This document shows, piece after piece, positions 1 to 10,330 of a DNA stretch of 64,000 nucleotides. Numbering within the stretch: position 1 is the stretch's first letter; each line of letters starts with the position of its first letter. This stretch comes from Procambarus clarkii (lineage: Eukaryota; Arthropoda; Malacostraca; Decapoda; Cambaridae). The stretch spans positions 14,652,538 through 14,716,537 of the forward strand of contig NC_091230.1 in assembly GCF_040958095.1 (NCBI RefSeq), in the 5' to 3' direction. The translations under genes and the position numbers were made by a program. The notes under the pieces are model-generated. The model saw only the letters and a program-made list of their open reading frames with translations, had not been told where the DNA came from and did not search any database.

Positions 1-315
1 ACGGTAAGAAGGGAGGGAGGGAGGAGGGGTGGTGTAGGCGTATTGGGAGGGTGATGAGGGAGGGAGGAGGTGAGTATTTAGAAGGAGGAGGTTGCTTTCC
101 AATATAACATCAGACCATCCCCTGCTCGCCTTAAATGCTTTCATGTCAGCATCACTGGTTCCAGATTTTCACACATTTCACTGTTATGTGGCAGCCAGTC
201 ATATATAGTCACAAGAAGTCAGTCAAGCATTCACAGTCAAGACCGGTCACAAGCAGTCAAGTATTCACAGCTGCAGTAGGAACAGGTTAGGCATCAGGAC
301 TTGGTTGAAGGTGAT
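1..315. other. Intronic DNA at window start
   Basis: No coding exon is visible. The first bases read ACG followed by GTAAGAAGG, which is a good splice-donor sequence, so the preceding ATP8A exon could end at base 3. That exon lies outside the window, so this is only a possibility. The rest is a G-rich stretch followed by repeated AGTCA-type words. Confidence 0.35.
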
Positions 316-586
316 TACAGTGGGGCCTCGATTTACGATGGTAATCCGTTCCCAGAGACGTATCGTAAGTCGAAATATCATAAGTCAAAACGATTTTTCC
401 CATAAGAAATAAAGGGGAAATGAATTAATCCGTTCCTGACTCCCTAAATAATTAACTTCAAAGTAAATTTTATACCTAATTCACCGAAATCTTCATTACA
501 AAAGTATGTGCAAGTTATTACTTACCTTTTACTGATGACTCCTGTTATTGTACGGAATATGGTGAGGAGGGGGTTGAGGAGAGGTG

Positions 587-790
587 TTACTGTTTGGAAG
601 GGGAGTCCCCTTCCATTATAACATCAGGTAGTGATGATTTCTCTGGGGTACACTCTCTCCTATGTTTTGCCTGCATACCACTAGGACCTGATTGTCGTTC
701 ACTGCTAGTTTGTCTCCCTAAAAAATTGTCTAGCAACACTTGTTTTTCCTTTCGTTTTAACATTTGTCTATAGTGATATATCAGTGTCAT
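587..790 (-). pseudogene. Tigger (TIGD1-like) transposase C-terminal remnant
   Basis: This 67-residue minus-strand frame carries the tail usual in Tigger1-like transposases: a basic segment with QVLLDNFL, then a low-complexity SGPSGMQAK stretch, then PDVIMEGDSPSKQ directly before the stop. Complete Tigger transposases have an N-terminal CENP-B-type DNA-binding region and a DDE nuclease, and neither is present here. The same tail recurs at 13903-14091 in the second copy. It is a fossil and cannot be active. Confidence 0.75.
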
Positions 791-1041
791 TGAAAAGGTT
801 AGAGCAACTGCCTACTGCAGCTTGATTTGGGCGAGTCGTTTCATCAAAAGTTTACAGTTCTTCCCATGCTGCACACATTTTCTTAATTTTTGAGGAAGGA
901 ATATTCTGTACTGCCTCTATGGTCATCCTCAAATGTGTTTTCATATGTTGAACCTTACCACTGACTATTCTTGGGACTCTGGGCATGATATATAGTAATC
1001 AGTTTTATGTTCAAAAAGCAAAAAAATCACCAAAAATGGAA

Positions 1042-1466
1042 TTTTCTGTGGGGAGCCCCTACGGCTCCCTGGAGCTTATCGGGCTAATGTGTGTTATGTT
1101 AGACCGGGACATTAGCTAAGGAGTTCAGACCTACCAGGGACCAGCGCCAGAACCTGGCCCCTTCAGAGAGGTTTCAGGGAGCAATGGCCCTGGAAAACCC
1201 CATATGGTTGGGGGTTTTCCTTATCTGCCATCGACCGGGGTTAGGCACCCAGAAAGGTAGGCGTAACAAAACAAACCCCACATGGTAAGAAACTACAACA
1301 AAAACCGAACAGAGAGGTAGAAAACTCCCTACAATCCCAAGGAAACAAGCAAACAAGCAAACATCACACTTTACTGCCGCGCCGATCGTCCGCGCAGCCC
1401 TCCCCACCCCGGGAGTGGGAGGGGGGAGCCCCGGACCTACCGCGCCGGCTGCCAAGCTCCAGTTCG
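1042..1466 (+). repeat. Left inverted terminal repeat of DIRS element
   Basis: It begins TTTTCTGTGGGGAGCCCC and ends near CCAAGCTCCAGTTCG. It is the inverse of 6824-7250 with few differences. Related repeat starts occur at 10819, 19434 and perhaps 37990. Confidence 0.9.
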
Positions 1467-3515
1467 TTCGCTAATGTCAACCGGGATTGACGCTTCTCTG
1501 GCCTCAGTTTCCTAGGCGGTGTTTGCCTTGTGTGGCGTTCACTGCCGTGTGTTGTGGTGTGCGGTGGCCAGGAGTACTTCATCAGTGCCGGGGCTGCATG
1601 TGCTTAGTGGCTGACTTCCCTAAGCGCCCTGTAAGTACTGCCCTTGCGTTACAGGGTTATCTTCCCTGGGGCGTTCGGGTACCATTCCCGTAGAGGTTCT
1701 TGCTGCTCGGCATTTGCCTCGCCCTTGGGGCCAGCTGGGGCTTGGGGCCCTTGTTTGGCCCTGGGTCGGGATTGGTATTGTGCTGGTTAGGGCGTCAAGG
1801 TGTTGCGCAGCCTGCCACCTAAGCGGCGGCCGGTTTCTGTTGCCTCTGGAGACGGTGTACTTTTGCGGGGTTTTTCTTTTGTTTTTCATTTTCTTGCCTG
1901 GTGGGGGTCTGCCTAAGGTGGTTATAGTTCCACTGGTAGTGTTTGGCGGCCCTCTGCTAGGCCCCCGTGCTTGTACACGTCTCGAGGGGTTTTCAGTGCT
2001 ATAATCTACCCTCTTGTTATGTTTGGGTTTCTTAACCGGTTAGCAACACCTTGCCCGGGCTTCCCGTAGTTGTTACCCTACGGGCCCTGGAAACCCCTGT
2101 CTGGGCTCGGGGGACCATTGAATGTGTCTTCCGGGTTCCAACCCGTCTTGTACGGGATCGTTGGTTGCTGTTCCCTTGTCTCCGGGTGACAGTCGCCATT
2201 TTTACCTCCGTCATGCTGCCTGTTGGGTCACTGACACCTTGACCCGGAGTCTTGCGAGTGATTCTCTGCTTGTTCTCCAGTACTCTCCTGATGTTATTAC
2301 TGTTCAGAGTACAGGCGGCATCCGTGTTGCAAGCTAGGTTAGGTTGCTGCAACATGCTAGGTTGGTTTCCCACTCGAATGCCCCGTGGCCGCCCCGTTTG
2401 GTTAGGTGCTGCTCGCCCCTTTCTCTCCATGTTCCCGGCTCCGGACCGTCTGCGTGTTTCTGGGTCGGGGCGGGGTTCAGTTGCGGCAGAGACTCAGGCG
2501 GTTTTCGGGGGATGCCCCGTTCGGGTTGGGGATGGAGGTTTGAGCCTGTGCCTCCTGCCAAGGCTTCTGGGTCTTACCAGCGGCCCTTTCTTGTTGCCTT
2601 TCCCATGGGCTCTTGCTTTTCTTTCAGGGCGGAGGGCTTGGAGGACGGCTCTGCCCCGGGGCCTCTGTTGTTGGTTCCCGGGGCTGTGGGGGATGCCTCC
2701 TAGCAGTTCTGGGGCGGTTTTGCCCCTTCAGGGGTTTTTCTGCTGTTGGGCGTCGTTTTTCGCCCTTCCAGTCTGCTAGCTTCCCACATTTGCTGGCGTG
2801 TTTTTGTGTATTAAGCGTCAGTCACAGCCCCTGCAGGCGGCCATTTTTGTCTGCCGGTTTCCCGGCGTGGCCACCAGGGCGGCGTTGCGATTTGTTTACA
2901 TGCGTCTGGGTGTGCGAGCGAGCGTCTCTGAGTTTTCACAAAATTTGCAGGGTTTTTGTTCTCCTGTTGTCGTTTCTTTGTTTTTCTGGTGTTTTCTTGC
3001 CGTTGCCTGTTCCTCTGGGAACGTTTGGGTGTTGATTTTGGGTCTGAGCCTCTGGGTTTAGGCTCAGTGCCCCTGGCTGGTATGCTTGCTCCCACACCTT
3101 GCCCCTCGGTTTTCGGTCTGTTGGGACCGTTTTCCCAGGGCGTTCTGCTGGGGTCTGTGCTTTGCCTTTTAGTGGTGTTCTCCGCTGGCAAATGTGGTGG
3201 TTTGGGCTCCCCCTGGTTCGATTCTGGGTTCCTTTGGGTTCCTTGGTTTCGTTCTGGAGGTTTCTTCCTCTTGGGCCCCATTTTGTGGGTTCAGGGGACT
3301 TTGTTTCCTCATGTGACCCGGTTCTGCCTTTTGGGGTTCCGGGGTCTTCCTGGCTTGCAGACTGAGCTTTTTGGGTCTTGGCACATGTTGTGGTTGTGCT
3401 GGGACTTTGTGGTTTTGCTGTCGAGGTGGGCCTTTTGATGCAGTTTTGTGCCTTCTTTGCCTGGCCGGCGTAGTGCTCTTTGCCACTAGTCGGCGGCTTG
3501 TGCTTTTACACTATA

Positions 3516-3960
3516 TGTCCTCACCTAGTTGTGCTTGTGGGGGTTGAGCTCTGGCTCCTTGGTCCTGCCTCTCAACCATCCATCAACAGGTGTATCGGTT
3601 CCTGTGCCTCTTGGGCTCTGTCATGTCTACATGTGACATTGTATGGGGGTCAGCCTCGTTCCTTGTGTGAGGAGTCGCCACATTACTTCTTAGTGCTTTC
3701 CCGTTCCCATTCTGACACTCGCAAAAACTAAAAAAAAAAAAAAAAAAAAAAAAACTAATTCTATCTGTGGCTCTTTTGGGTACTCAGTTTCCACCGGTGT
3801 CCCCTAGTGCGTGTGCCCCTTGTGTTACATATCCTGTCCTTCTCAGCCCTGTCGATTCCCTTGGGTATCTTGTATGTGGTGATCAGGTCTCCCCTCACTT
3901 CCTCTTCCAGCGAAGTGTGGTTTCATTCCCGTAGTCTCTCCTCATGACTTCGGTAGTGTA
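3516..3960 (-). mobile_element. CR1-like LINE 3' fragment inserted in DIRS
   Basis: The + strand starts CACCTAGTTGTGCTTGTGGG and runs through text typical of the reverse complement of a decapod CR1-like LINE 3' end. The same words (GGGTTGAGCTC, CTCTCAACC, TGATCAGGTCTCCCC) occur in several decapod repeats I recognise. A 25-base A run (3730-3754) sits inside it where the relatives have a short A run. The reverse complement of 3516-3575 closely matches the tail of the SINE at 13319-13615. Confidence 0.7.
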
Positions 3961-4225
3961 CTTTTTCTTTCTGAAGGGGTTCTGTTCCCTTCTCTGTTGA
4001 CTGGGCGCTGGGGGAGCAGCTTGCTCTGTTGCCTCTCGCTTGGTCCCGCTGTTGGTGGGCGCTTTGGGTTGTCTTCCGGCCTCTGCTGGCGTCGGAGGAC
4101 GGCTTCTCCCCCTTGGGGGGGGTTCAGAGCTGGCGGGGTGGGCTTCTTCCCTGCGCTTCGTCATTTCCTCTTCGTGGGTGCGTGGGGCGTGGTCGATCCG
4201 CCCCATCCTTCTGGGCTTCCCGTCT

Positions 4226-4285
4226 GCTCTTTGCAGTCATGAGCTTTTCCCGTCTGCTCTTTGCAGTCATGAGCTTTTCCAGTCT
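4226..4285 (+). repeat. 30-bp tandem duplication inside DIRS
   Basis: Two adjacent copies of a unit starting TTTTCCCGTCTGCTC and ending CATGAGC, just upstream of the RT domain. The unit is a multiple of three and leaves the frame unchanged. Confidence 0.8.
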
Positions 4286-4289
4286 GCAG

Positions 4290-5940
4290 TTCTTCTGGAC
4301 TACTTCCGTCTGCGCCCTGGATCCTCTGCCCTGCTCGGAGGACTGTTGTCTCCTGTTCGGATTCTGTTAGGGCCGGGTGCATGGATGGTGGACCTGGACC
4401 TCCAGGTCACTTCTTGGCACGTTCCTCTCCAGTTTTTCTGGGGCTAGCACGGTTGGTACTTACCTATGTGTACTTACCTAAGTGTAGTTACAGGATGAGA
4501 GCTACTCTCGTGGTGTCCCGTCTTCCCAGCACTCTTTGTCATATAATGCTTTGATTATAATTGTCATATTGTCATATAATGATTGTCATATGTCATAATG
4601 TGTCTTCATATGATTGTCATACAATGCTTTGGTGGTGGGGCTTCAGGTTTGCTGTTTTTATTGCATTCCCTATTTTGTGAAGGGCACTTTGTATACTCTT
4701 TGCATCTTTACCGGATCTTAGTGCCCTGTCTGCGTCTGAGATTCGGTGTCTGGCCTACCTCGACGACTGGCTGGAGTGGGCTCCCAGTCAGTCCGCTTGT
4801 CTGCTCGCCAGGGGATGGTTCTTTCCAGATCGCTGGGTTTGGTTTCCTGGTGATCTGGAGGTTTTACCTTCTGTTTCCGTCCCGGGTTCGGACCTGGGCC
4901 TTGTTTCAGGCTCTTGGGCCCCTCATTGTCTTCCCTCCAGAAGTGTTGCTGTGGCTGTGGTCCCGCCTTTGGCTGTTCAGGAGGGGGTCCCAGGTTGCTC
5001 AGCGGTTGCTTGGGCGGTTGTGCGGGAGTTTGCACTTCGGCGTGCTTGTCTGCCCGCGGAGTCGGGTTTGGCTCCGGCGTCGGTTGGTTCCTACGGAGAC
5101 TCCACTTCCGCCTCTTGCATTCCTTGGGTTCCTCTGGGGATCTGGTGTTGGTGCTGCGTCACCAGCTTCCTCTTTGGGGTTTTCGGGGTTCCGTGCCTTG
5201 GCAGCTCCCCGAGCCTTCGCTCGATGTGTTCACGGACGGGTCGTCTCTCGGCTGGGGCTTTGTGACCAGTGCTCACCAGGTCGGCCGAGGTTGATGGAGT
5301 CTGTCTGTCCATCGGGCTCACAGACCGGTTCAGGTGTTCATGGCTGTCTGGTTTGCGCTTCGGAGGATTTGGGTCACTAGGTACTCTACCATTCAGCTCT
5401 GTTTGGACTGTTCTCTGGTGGTTCTTGCCGGAACCACAGGGGGTTTGGTTAATCGTGTGGTTCGTGTCCGGGGTGTGTCCTGCGTCCTGGTGGACAGCTG
5501 TCTCGGTTCATTCCTCTTCGTGGGTTGGCCAGTCGTCGCCGATTCGTTTTGTTGGCTCTGTTGGGCTTATGGACTCCTGGCCATGGACGTCTTCGGGTCG
5601 GCGTGGTCTAGGCGTCGCCCGTTTTGTGGCGCCCTTCCCACCTGCGAGGACTTCACGGTGGAGGCTTTCGGCAGGCCTGGTCGAGGTGGGGGGTACCTGT
5701 ACCTCTTCTCCCGGTCCAGCTGTTGCTCCGGGTTCTGGCTCAGTTGCAGCCCATTCCCACGAGAACAGTCCTTATGGTTCCACTGTGGCCGGCCCGGCCT
5801 TCTTTTCAGACGCTGCTTGATAGGTGTCCGTACCCGGGGCGTTTTTCCTGAGGCTTCGCCTCTTTCAGCAGGCCGAATCGGTCCTGTCCGTGACTGGTTC
5901 GGCCTTCTCTTTGGCTCTTCGCGTCTGGTATTTTGACGCA
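4290..5940 (+). pseudogene. DIRS reverse transcriptase / RNase H, frameshifted
   Basis: Motifs appear in the order of DIRS RT-RH but in different frames. GAWMVDLDLQVTSWHVPL (from 4376) is the RT palm start. AYLDDWLEWAPSQS (from 4753) contains the catalytic YxDD. DVFTDGSSLGWG (5223-5258) is the first RNase H aspartate block. LMDSWPWTSSGRRG and RFVAPFP follow near 5570-5640. FRQAWSRWG (near 5660) and VLMVPLWPARPSFQTLL (to about 5820) form the region after RNase H. A LINE fragment at 4452-4640 separates the first two motifs. At least three frame changes and several stops make it nonfunctional. The family assignment is firm; the exact borders are not. Confidence 0.85.
4452..4640 (-). mobile_element. 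CR1-like LINE 3' fragment with ATTGTCATATAATG repeats
   Basis: The + strand contains CCTAAGTGTAGTTACAGGATGAGAG and CCCAGCACTCTTTGTCATATAATGC, the same 3' end as the LINEs at 19953 and 27695. The end is followed by several repeats of ATTGTCATAT-type units, a common feature of CR1 3' termini. Confidence 0.75.
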
Positions 5941-6676
5941 GGTATCGCCATCTCTATGGTGTTCAGGTGGCCTTGTTGACGGTGTCCCACCTGCGAGCTT
6001 CGTCTTGGAGACTGTATGACGTTTCTTACGTCTTCTCGCGTTTTGTTTCCCCTCCGGCCTGCTCATGAGTCGCCTGAGCCATCCTGGTCCTTGTTCAGGG
6101 TGCCTTCTCCTCTTCCCCTCAGTTTGTGGTAGCCCCTTCGGTTTTAGTTTCCTCCTCTTTGGTACTGGTGGTAGCTTTATTGGTGTGCAGCCTTTCTCTG
6201 TCCTGGCGACGGTCGAGACGGCTGCTTTCCGGAGGGGTTCTTGGGGTATTAGTACTTGTTTGGTTTGGCGGGGGGGTGCGTCCTGTGTTGTCCAGTTGTG
6301 CTTTTTGCTGTTGCCGGCGTACCGTGCCTGGGGATGCGCTGTGGTTGATCCGGTTCCTTCGTTCCCTGTTTTCAGGGCTCGGGTCTCCCGGGTCGTCCGC
6401 AGTGTTTTCCTTCTTACTGCGGTCTGTCTTTGCGCCCGTGCTGTTCAGACGTTTGCAGCAATTGCTGCTGTGTTGGTGACGTCTCGGGCTCATTTCGGGT
6501 GCAGGGAATTGTGGGTCGCACAGATTTTTGGCCGCCCATCCATGTGTGCGTCTGTTCTTGGGCGTTCTTGTTGCCTTGGGTCGCAGGTTTGCGACCGGTT
6601 GTCTTGGCTTTGCGTTGCAGAGTTTGTGGCGGCCGCCTCCCGGGTTAGCCCTTTCTTTTCCTTCTCTTTGGGTATG

Positions 6677-6768
6677 AAGCTCCAGGGAGCCGTAGGGGCT
6701 CCCCACAGAAAACCAGCGTTGAATGTAATGAAACGCCATTTTCTGGGTGAGCCCCGGAGGCTCCCTGG
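6677..6768 (+). repeat. DIRS internal complementary region (ICR)
   Basis: The first 36 bp are an exact inverse of the left element edge (1042-1077). The remainder is the inverse of the right element edge (7218-7277) with about one difference. The two halves meet at CAGAAAACCAGCG. DIRS elements use this region as the template that joins the two ends into a circle during replication. It places the element borders at about 1042 and 7277. Confidence 0.92.
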
Positions 6769-6823
6769 AAACCCTCCCTCCCACCGGTCGGCGGTTTTTT
6801 CGCGTTGGTTGAGGCTTAGCTTC

Positions 6824-7277
6824 CGAACTGGAGCTTGGCAGCCGGCGCGGTAGGTCCGGGGCTCCCCCCTCCCCCTCCCGGGGTGGGGAGGGCTGCGCGG
6901 ACGATCGGCGCGGCAGTAAAGTGTGATGTTTGCTTGTTTGCTTGTTTCCTTGGGATTGTAGGGAGTTTTCTACCTCTCTGTTCGGTTTTTGTTGTAGTTT
7001 CTTACCATGTGGGGTTTGTTTTGTTACGCCTACCTTTCTGGGTGCCTAACCCCGGTCGATGGCAGATAAGGAAAACCCCCAACCATATGGGGTTTTCCAG
7101 GGCCATTGCTCCCTGAAACCTCTCTGAAGGGGCCAGGTTCTGGCGCTGGTCCCTGGTAGGTCTGAACTCCTTAGCTAATGTCCCGGTCTAACATAACACA
7201 CATTAGCCCGATAAGCTCCAGGGAGCCTCCGGGGCTCACCCAGAATATGGCGTTTCATTACATTCAACGCTGGTTTT
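6824..7277 (+). repeat. Right inverted terminal repeat of DIRS element
   Basis: It is the inverse of 1042-1466 plus an outer extension of about 30 bp (CAGAATATGGCGTTTCATTA and onward) that the left repeat lacks. Unequal ends of this kind are known for DIRS elements, and the ICR at 6677-6768 contains the extension too. Confidence 0.9.
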
Positions 7278-7556
7278 TTATAAGCGTCATTGTCACTAAG
7301 TGGGCGGCTCTAGTAAACTGAGGCAGGTTGGCTCGTGCGACTGGGAACCATGCGCTCCGTCGACCCAAACGTGTATCAACAAATATCGTTAATCGACGAC
7401 GATATCGTAAGTTGAGTTGCATTTTCCAATCAAATTTATATCGTAAGTCGGGGCAATCATAAGTAGAGGTGCCACTGTATTTCTGTAAACAGTAAGAAAA
7501 CATAAAACCTGGGATTTTTTAAAGTGGCTGATATATACAATTTAAAACAATTTCAG

Positions 7557-7636
7557 GTATATTCTTCACCTGTGTTTTGGTTTGGAGTGATTCTGATACC
7601 CTTGACTTGCCTCCTGCTTGATATCGCAGTTAAAAC
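7557..7636 (+). CDS. ATP8A: ATP8A phospholipid flippase, exon encoding the last membrane helix
   Basis: This exon encodes 26 residues plus two bases of a split Thr codon. It begins VYSSPVFWFGVILIPL and ends LDIAVK. It matches the final transmembrane helix (M10) of ATP8A-type P4-ATPases, where vertebrate proteins read FSS-VFWMG and then a hydrophobic stretch ending in LLLD. ATP8A moves phosphatidylserine and phosphatidylethanolamine from the outer to the cytosolic leaflet with a CDC50/TMEM30 partner. The exon is bounded by a TTTCAG acceptor and a GTGAGT donor. The AC left at its end joins the T at 7893 to give Thr, which keeps the frame. The intron upstream is longer than 7 kb and holds the Tigger/DIRS nest. 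Confidence 0.9.
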
Positions 7637-7892
7637 GTGAGTCCGAGTTATTATATATACAGTATAGTGATAGCACCTAATAGTAATAATTTGTTTTGTA
7701 AAGCAAAAATTGATAATGAAATGATCACAAGGGTACTGCATAATATTTACAAGATACTTGTTGGTAAATATAAATATGAAAGTTCGTTTTAATAATTTTG
7801 TTTGGGATTAAGGGTAGCTAGGGTTCTGTAATCAGAGTTAGGTGCATATTCTTTAAAAAATATGATTTATTAACTTTACTTTTTTATTTCAG

Positions 7893-7988
7893 TTTACATA
7901 ACTCGGTCCATAAAAGTTTAACAGAACAAGTGCGTGAGAGTGAGATAAGCAACAAGGATTTATCCAAAGTTCTAGACACCAAGCACAG
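7893..7988 (+). CDS. ATP8A: ATP8A, first cytosolic tail exon
   Basis: A T completes the Thr codon from the previous exon, then 31 codons follow: LHNSVHKSLTEQVRESEI, SNKDLSKVLDTKH, and the first two bases (AG) of an Arg codon. It corresponds to the start of the C-terminal tail of ATP8A, where the human protein has KTLVEEVQELEAKS. The acceptor is TTTTTATTTCAG and the donor is GTAAGC. The intron before it is only 256 bp and the one after it is 23.1 kb. The AG remainder can join the exon at 31091 (Arg) or the candidate exon at 16204 (Ser). Confidence 0.92.
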
Positions 7989-8009
7989 GTAAGCGAAGAT
8001 GGCTCACCG

Positions 8010-10200
8010 TCACCCTCTCATGTCCTCCGTCCCCCCCGGTCCTCTGCCCTCGCCCTCCCAGCCCCAAAACGTCTTGCTACGTCACCTACAATTATGATAC
8101 AGGTCCACCCTGCTTGTCTCACTGCTCCAACTCACTGAGGATGTGGGACTCGTCCGGCCATTAAACCTACTCAACCTTCCCACTCAAATGATCCACATGT
8201 GAGCCTACCCACCCAGCCCTCCCAGTCCACCGAATGCCTGTCCCAGTTCCCGAGCCAACCTGGTCGGTCTTGATTCGTCCACCAGGCCTGTCCACTCAGC
8301 ATGCCTGGCCTGCATTCTCTTTGTTAATGAATATCTGTAGTGCACCAACAAGTTGTTTCTCTCTATTATTTATTAAGGAAACGTTGTTAATAGTTCCCAT
8401 CTTGATTGTTGTTCACTTGTATTTCATTTAGGGACTGAAGCACTTAGATTTGCAGCAATAAGTATTTTATATTAAATGGTATCTCAGTAAAGGCTTTTTT
8501 CCCTAGTGTACTGCTGGGAATTTGTGGGATGAGAGTATCTTTGCCAGTTGCTTACTTTTTGTACCTAGTTGGCTCTTATGAAAGCTTTCGACTTAATCAC
8601 CTGTGCCAAAAATGAGGACCAGAGTTTGCATCCAAAACTAACCTCTGCATTAGAGGCTTTTCTTAATGGAACATTTGTGTACTGTACTCAAAGAAGAGTT
8701 GGGACTCCGCTATGGTTTAAAATGGCATTTTTAAGTTTATAATGGGACTGGCAAACTTTACCACTCTGCACTCCTGCATCCATATTCATGATAAGCTTGG
8801 CTATGGGTGTTTGTATTAATGGTTGCTAATTTAATGTCATTAAAAAGCACTACATCACTTTTTTTTTTGTCTGTTTTAATGTTGAGAAATGGATCAGTGT
8901 ACTGTGTAGAACTAGTCTGGTTTAGCATGAACATCTAGTCAACATATTCTTAAGGCCTTGGTATTGTGTCTTTTCAATATAATGTATTATCTTGTCACAA
9001 ATTTTGTTGATAATATTATTTTATTATTAAGAACTTGAGCAATTTGATGTTTATAGGGATATATCCATTCCTTTGATTGATTAGATGTTTTAGTTATTAC
9101 ATCTTTCTAATTAATTGAATGAATATATTTCCTTTTGATTTTTTAATATGATGATGATAATTCTTAAATCTTGGAAGCATGAATTGCTTCAGCATATTTT
9201 TTACATTTTTTGAATACCTCATGAAATTATTTTTTGTCCGTTGAATGATATTAGTAATCTGTATAATTACCAGATGTTAGTACTGTATATAGGTATTGTT
9301 TGTTAACGGGTTTTATTGCCTTTTTCTGAGTATTATTTACACGATAGTTTGTGTTGATTAGTGTCTTATAACTGGTGATAGTGTGTGTAGTTTGGTCGTG
9401 TGTAGTGTTAATTAACCACACCAACCTGTTTTAACCTCGGCATTCTCCTAGGTAACTCTGACTGACACACCAACTTTTTCTTCACAACTTCTAGTTAAAT
9501 AGACAAATTACTCACTGATATACAAGTTACTCAGAATCAGTGGGTGAGTTACTCACTGATTCAGGTATTTGAAGCTTGAACCATCTTAACCATGCAGTGT
9601 TCAGTAATACAACAGACTCTTACTAATTTGAAACTGTAAGATGCCGTCATAGGACTATACACCCTGTTAAACACTGGCAAATGTACTGCTACAGTATTAG
9701 TGCCATTACTTTTTCCAGTTAAAACCAGGAATGTAAATGTAAGAATTTGGTTATTACTGAAAAGTAAAAGATGAATAACCTTTATTTAGTGGGAATGTAG
9801 CTCATGTTTTCCCTGCCCAGCTTCATTTCTGAGAGAAGTGCATTTAGAGGTGGAGGAAATGCAAAGTAAATTCATAATGGGTAGAAGGTAATAATACAAT
9901 GTTTCAGGCTTTGCTTAAATATGTCCCCTAATTGGCACCTATTAATATAGGCATAATACCAAAAGTTATTTAACTAGTCCAATGTGTCCAACCTTTATAT
10001 ACAGTACTCTCAAAATGAGCAGAGGGTGAAGAAAATATATTAAAGTTGGCCAAGAGTCAAGAAGAAATGAAGAAGAACACCACACCAGGAGAAATGCTTG
10101 AATTTTTATTAGAAAATGATAAAATACTCATTGAATTTTACAGAATAAGTCACAATAACTTGACTGAAAATTAGACACTCAATGTGCAACTTTGAAAATA
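8010..10200. other. Intron 2, start: C-rich block then AT-rich DNA
   Basis: Bases 8010-8310 are rich in C and poor in G on the + strand, with many CCC, TCC and CCACC words. They read like a low-complexity pyrimidine tract and not like an exon. From 8310 to 10200 the DNA is AT-rich and I see no gene or recognisable repeat. Confidence 0.5.
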
Positions 10201-10330
10201 GAATTTGATGATAATTTGGCCCATCCGGGACCAATATCAAACTAACTTATTAATGGTTCAGGATGGACTGAAGCGTCATCAATTCTTTTATTTTCAGAGT
10301 TGTGGGCTGGGTGTCTCATTGAGTTTTATC
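10200..10330. repeat. Decapod GGTCCAGG-type repeat fragment
   Basis: Words such as GGACCAATATCAAACT and GGTTCAGGATGGACTGAAGCG resemble the repeat at 27543-27670 (TATTGGTCCAGGACGGACTG). It looks like a degraded copy of the same fold-back repeat. Confidence 0.5.

Larger units (their letters stand above)
1042..7277 (+). mobile_element. DIRS-type tyrosine-recombinase retrotransposon, degenerate but structurally whole
   Basis: The element has about 425-450 bp inverted terminal repeats (1042-1466 and 6824-7277) and an internal complementary region (6677-6768) that copies both outer ends in inverse orientation. This architecture defines the DIRS order, which integrates with a tyrosine recombinase instead of an integrase. 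Reverse transcriptase and RNase H relics lie at 4290-5940 in shifting frames. A stretch near 5985-6045 reads SSWRLYDVSYVFSRFVS and could be the start of the recombinase domain, but I cannot identify its catalytic residues. The + strand is strongly G/T-rich, unlike the AT-rich intron around it. LINE fragments at 3516-3960 and 4452-4640 interrupt it. Frameshifts and stops make it inactive. Confidence 0.9.
318..7477 (-). mobile_element. Tigger/pogo-like DNA transposon, split by a DIRS element
   Basis: The left end begins CAGTGGGGCCTCGATTTACG and the right end closes with the inverse, GTAAGTAGAGGTGCCACTG (allowing substitutions). Each end is flanked by TA (316-317 and 7478-7479), the target duplication of Tc1/mariner/pogo transposons. 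The left interior (to about 1041) and right interior (7278-7477) match the beginning and end of a second copy at 13719-14468, which shows that the 6.2 kb between them is a later insertion. Remnants of a Tigger transposase C-terminus lie on the minus strand at 587-790. The copy is dead: most of the transposase is missing. It sits in the ATP8A intron that precedes the exon at 7557. Confidence 0.85.

Noticed and set aside
1174-3438. Several frames of 90-175 codons on both strands as separate genes
   Set aside because: They lie in the DIRS inverted repeat and the gag-like region. They have no recognised domain, and the frames at 1174 and 6835 are the same repeat read twice.
4583-5380. 265-codon frame as an intact gene
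   Set aside because: It overlaps the DIRS RT/RNase H relic in the wrong frame. The recognised motifs (AYLDDWLEW, DVFTDGSSLGWG) are in other frames.
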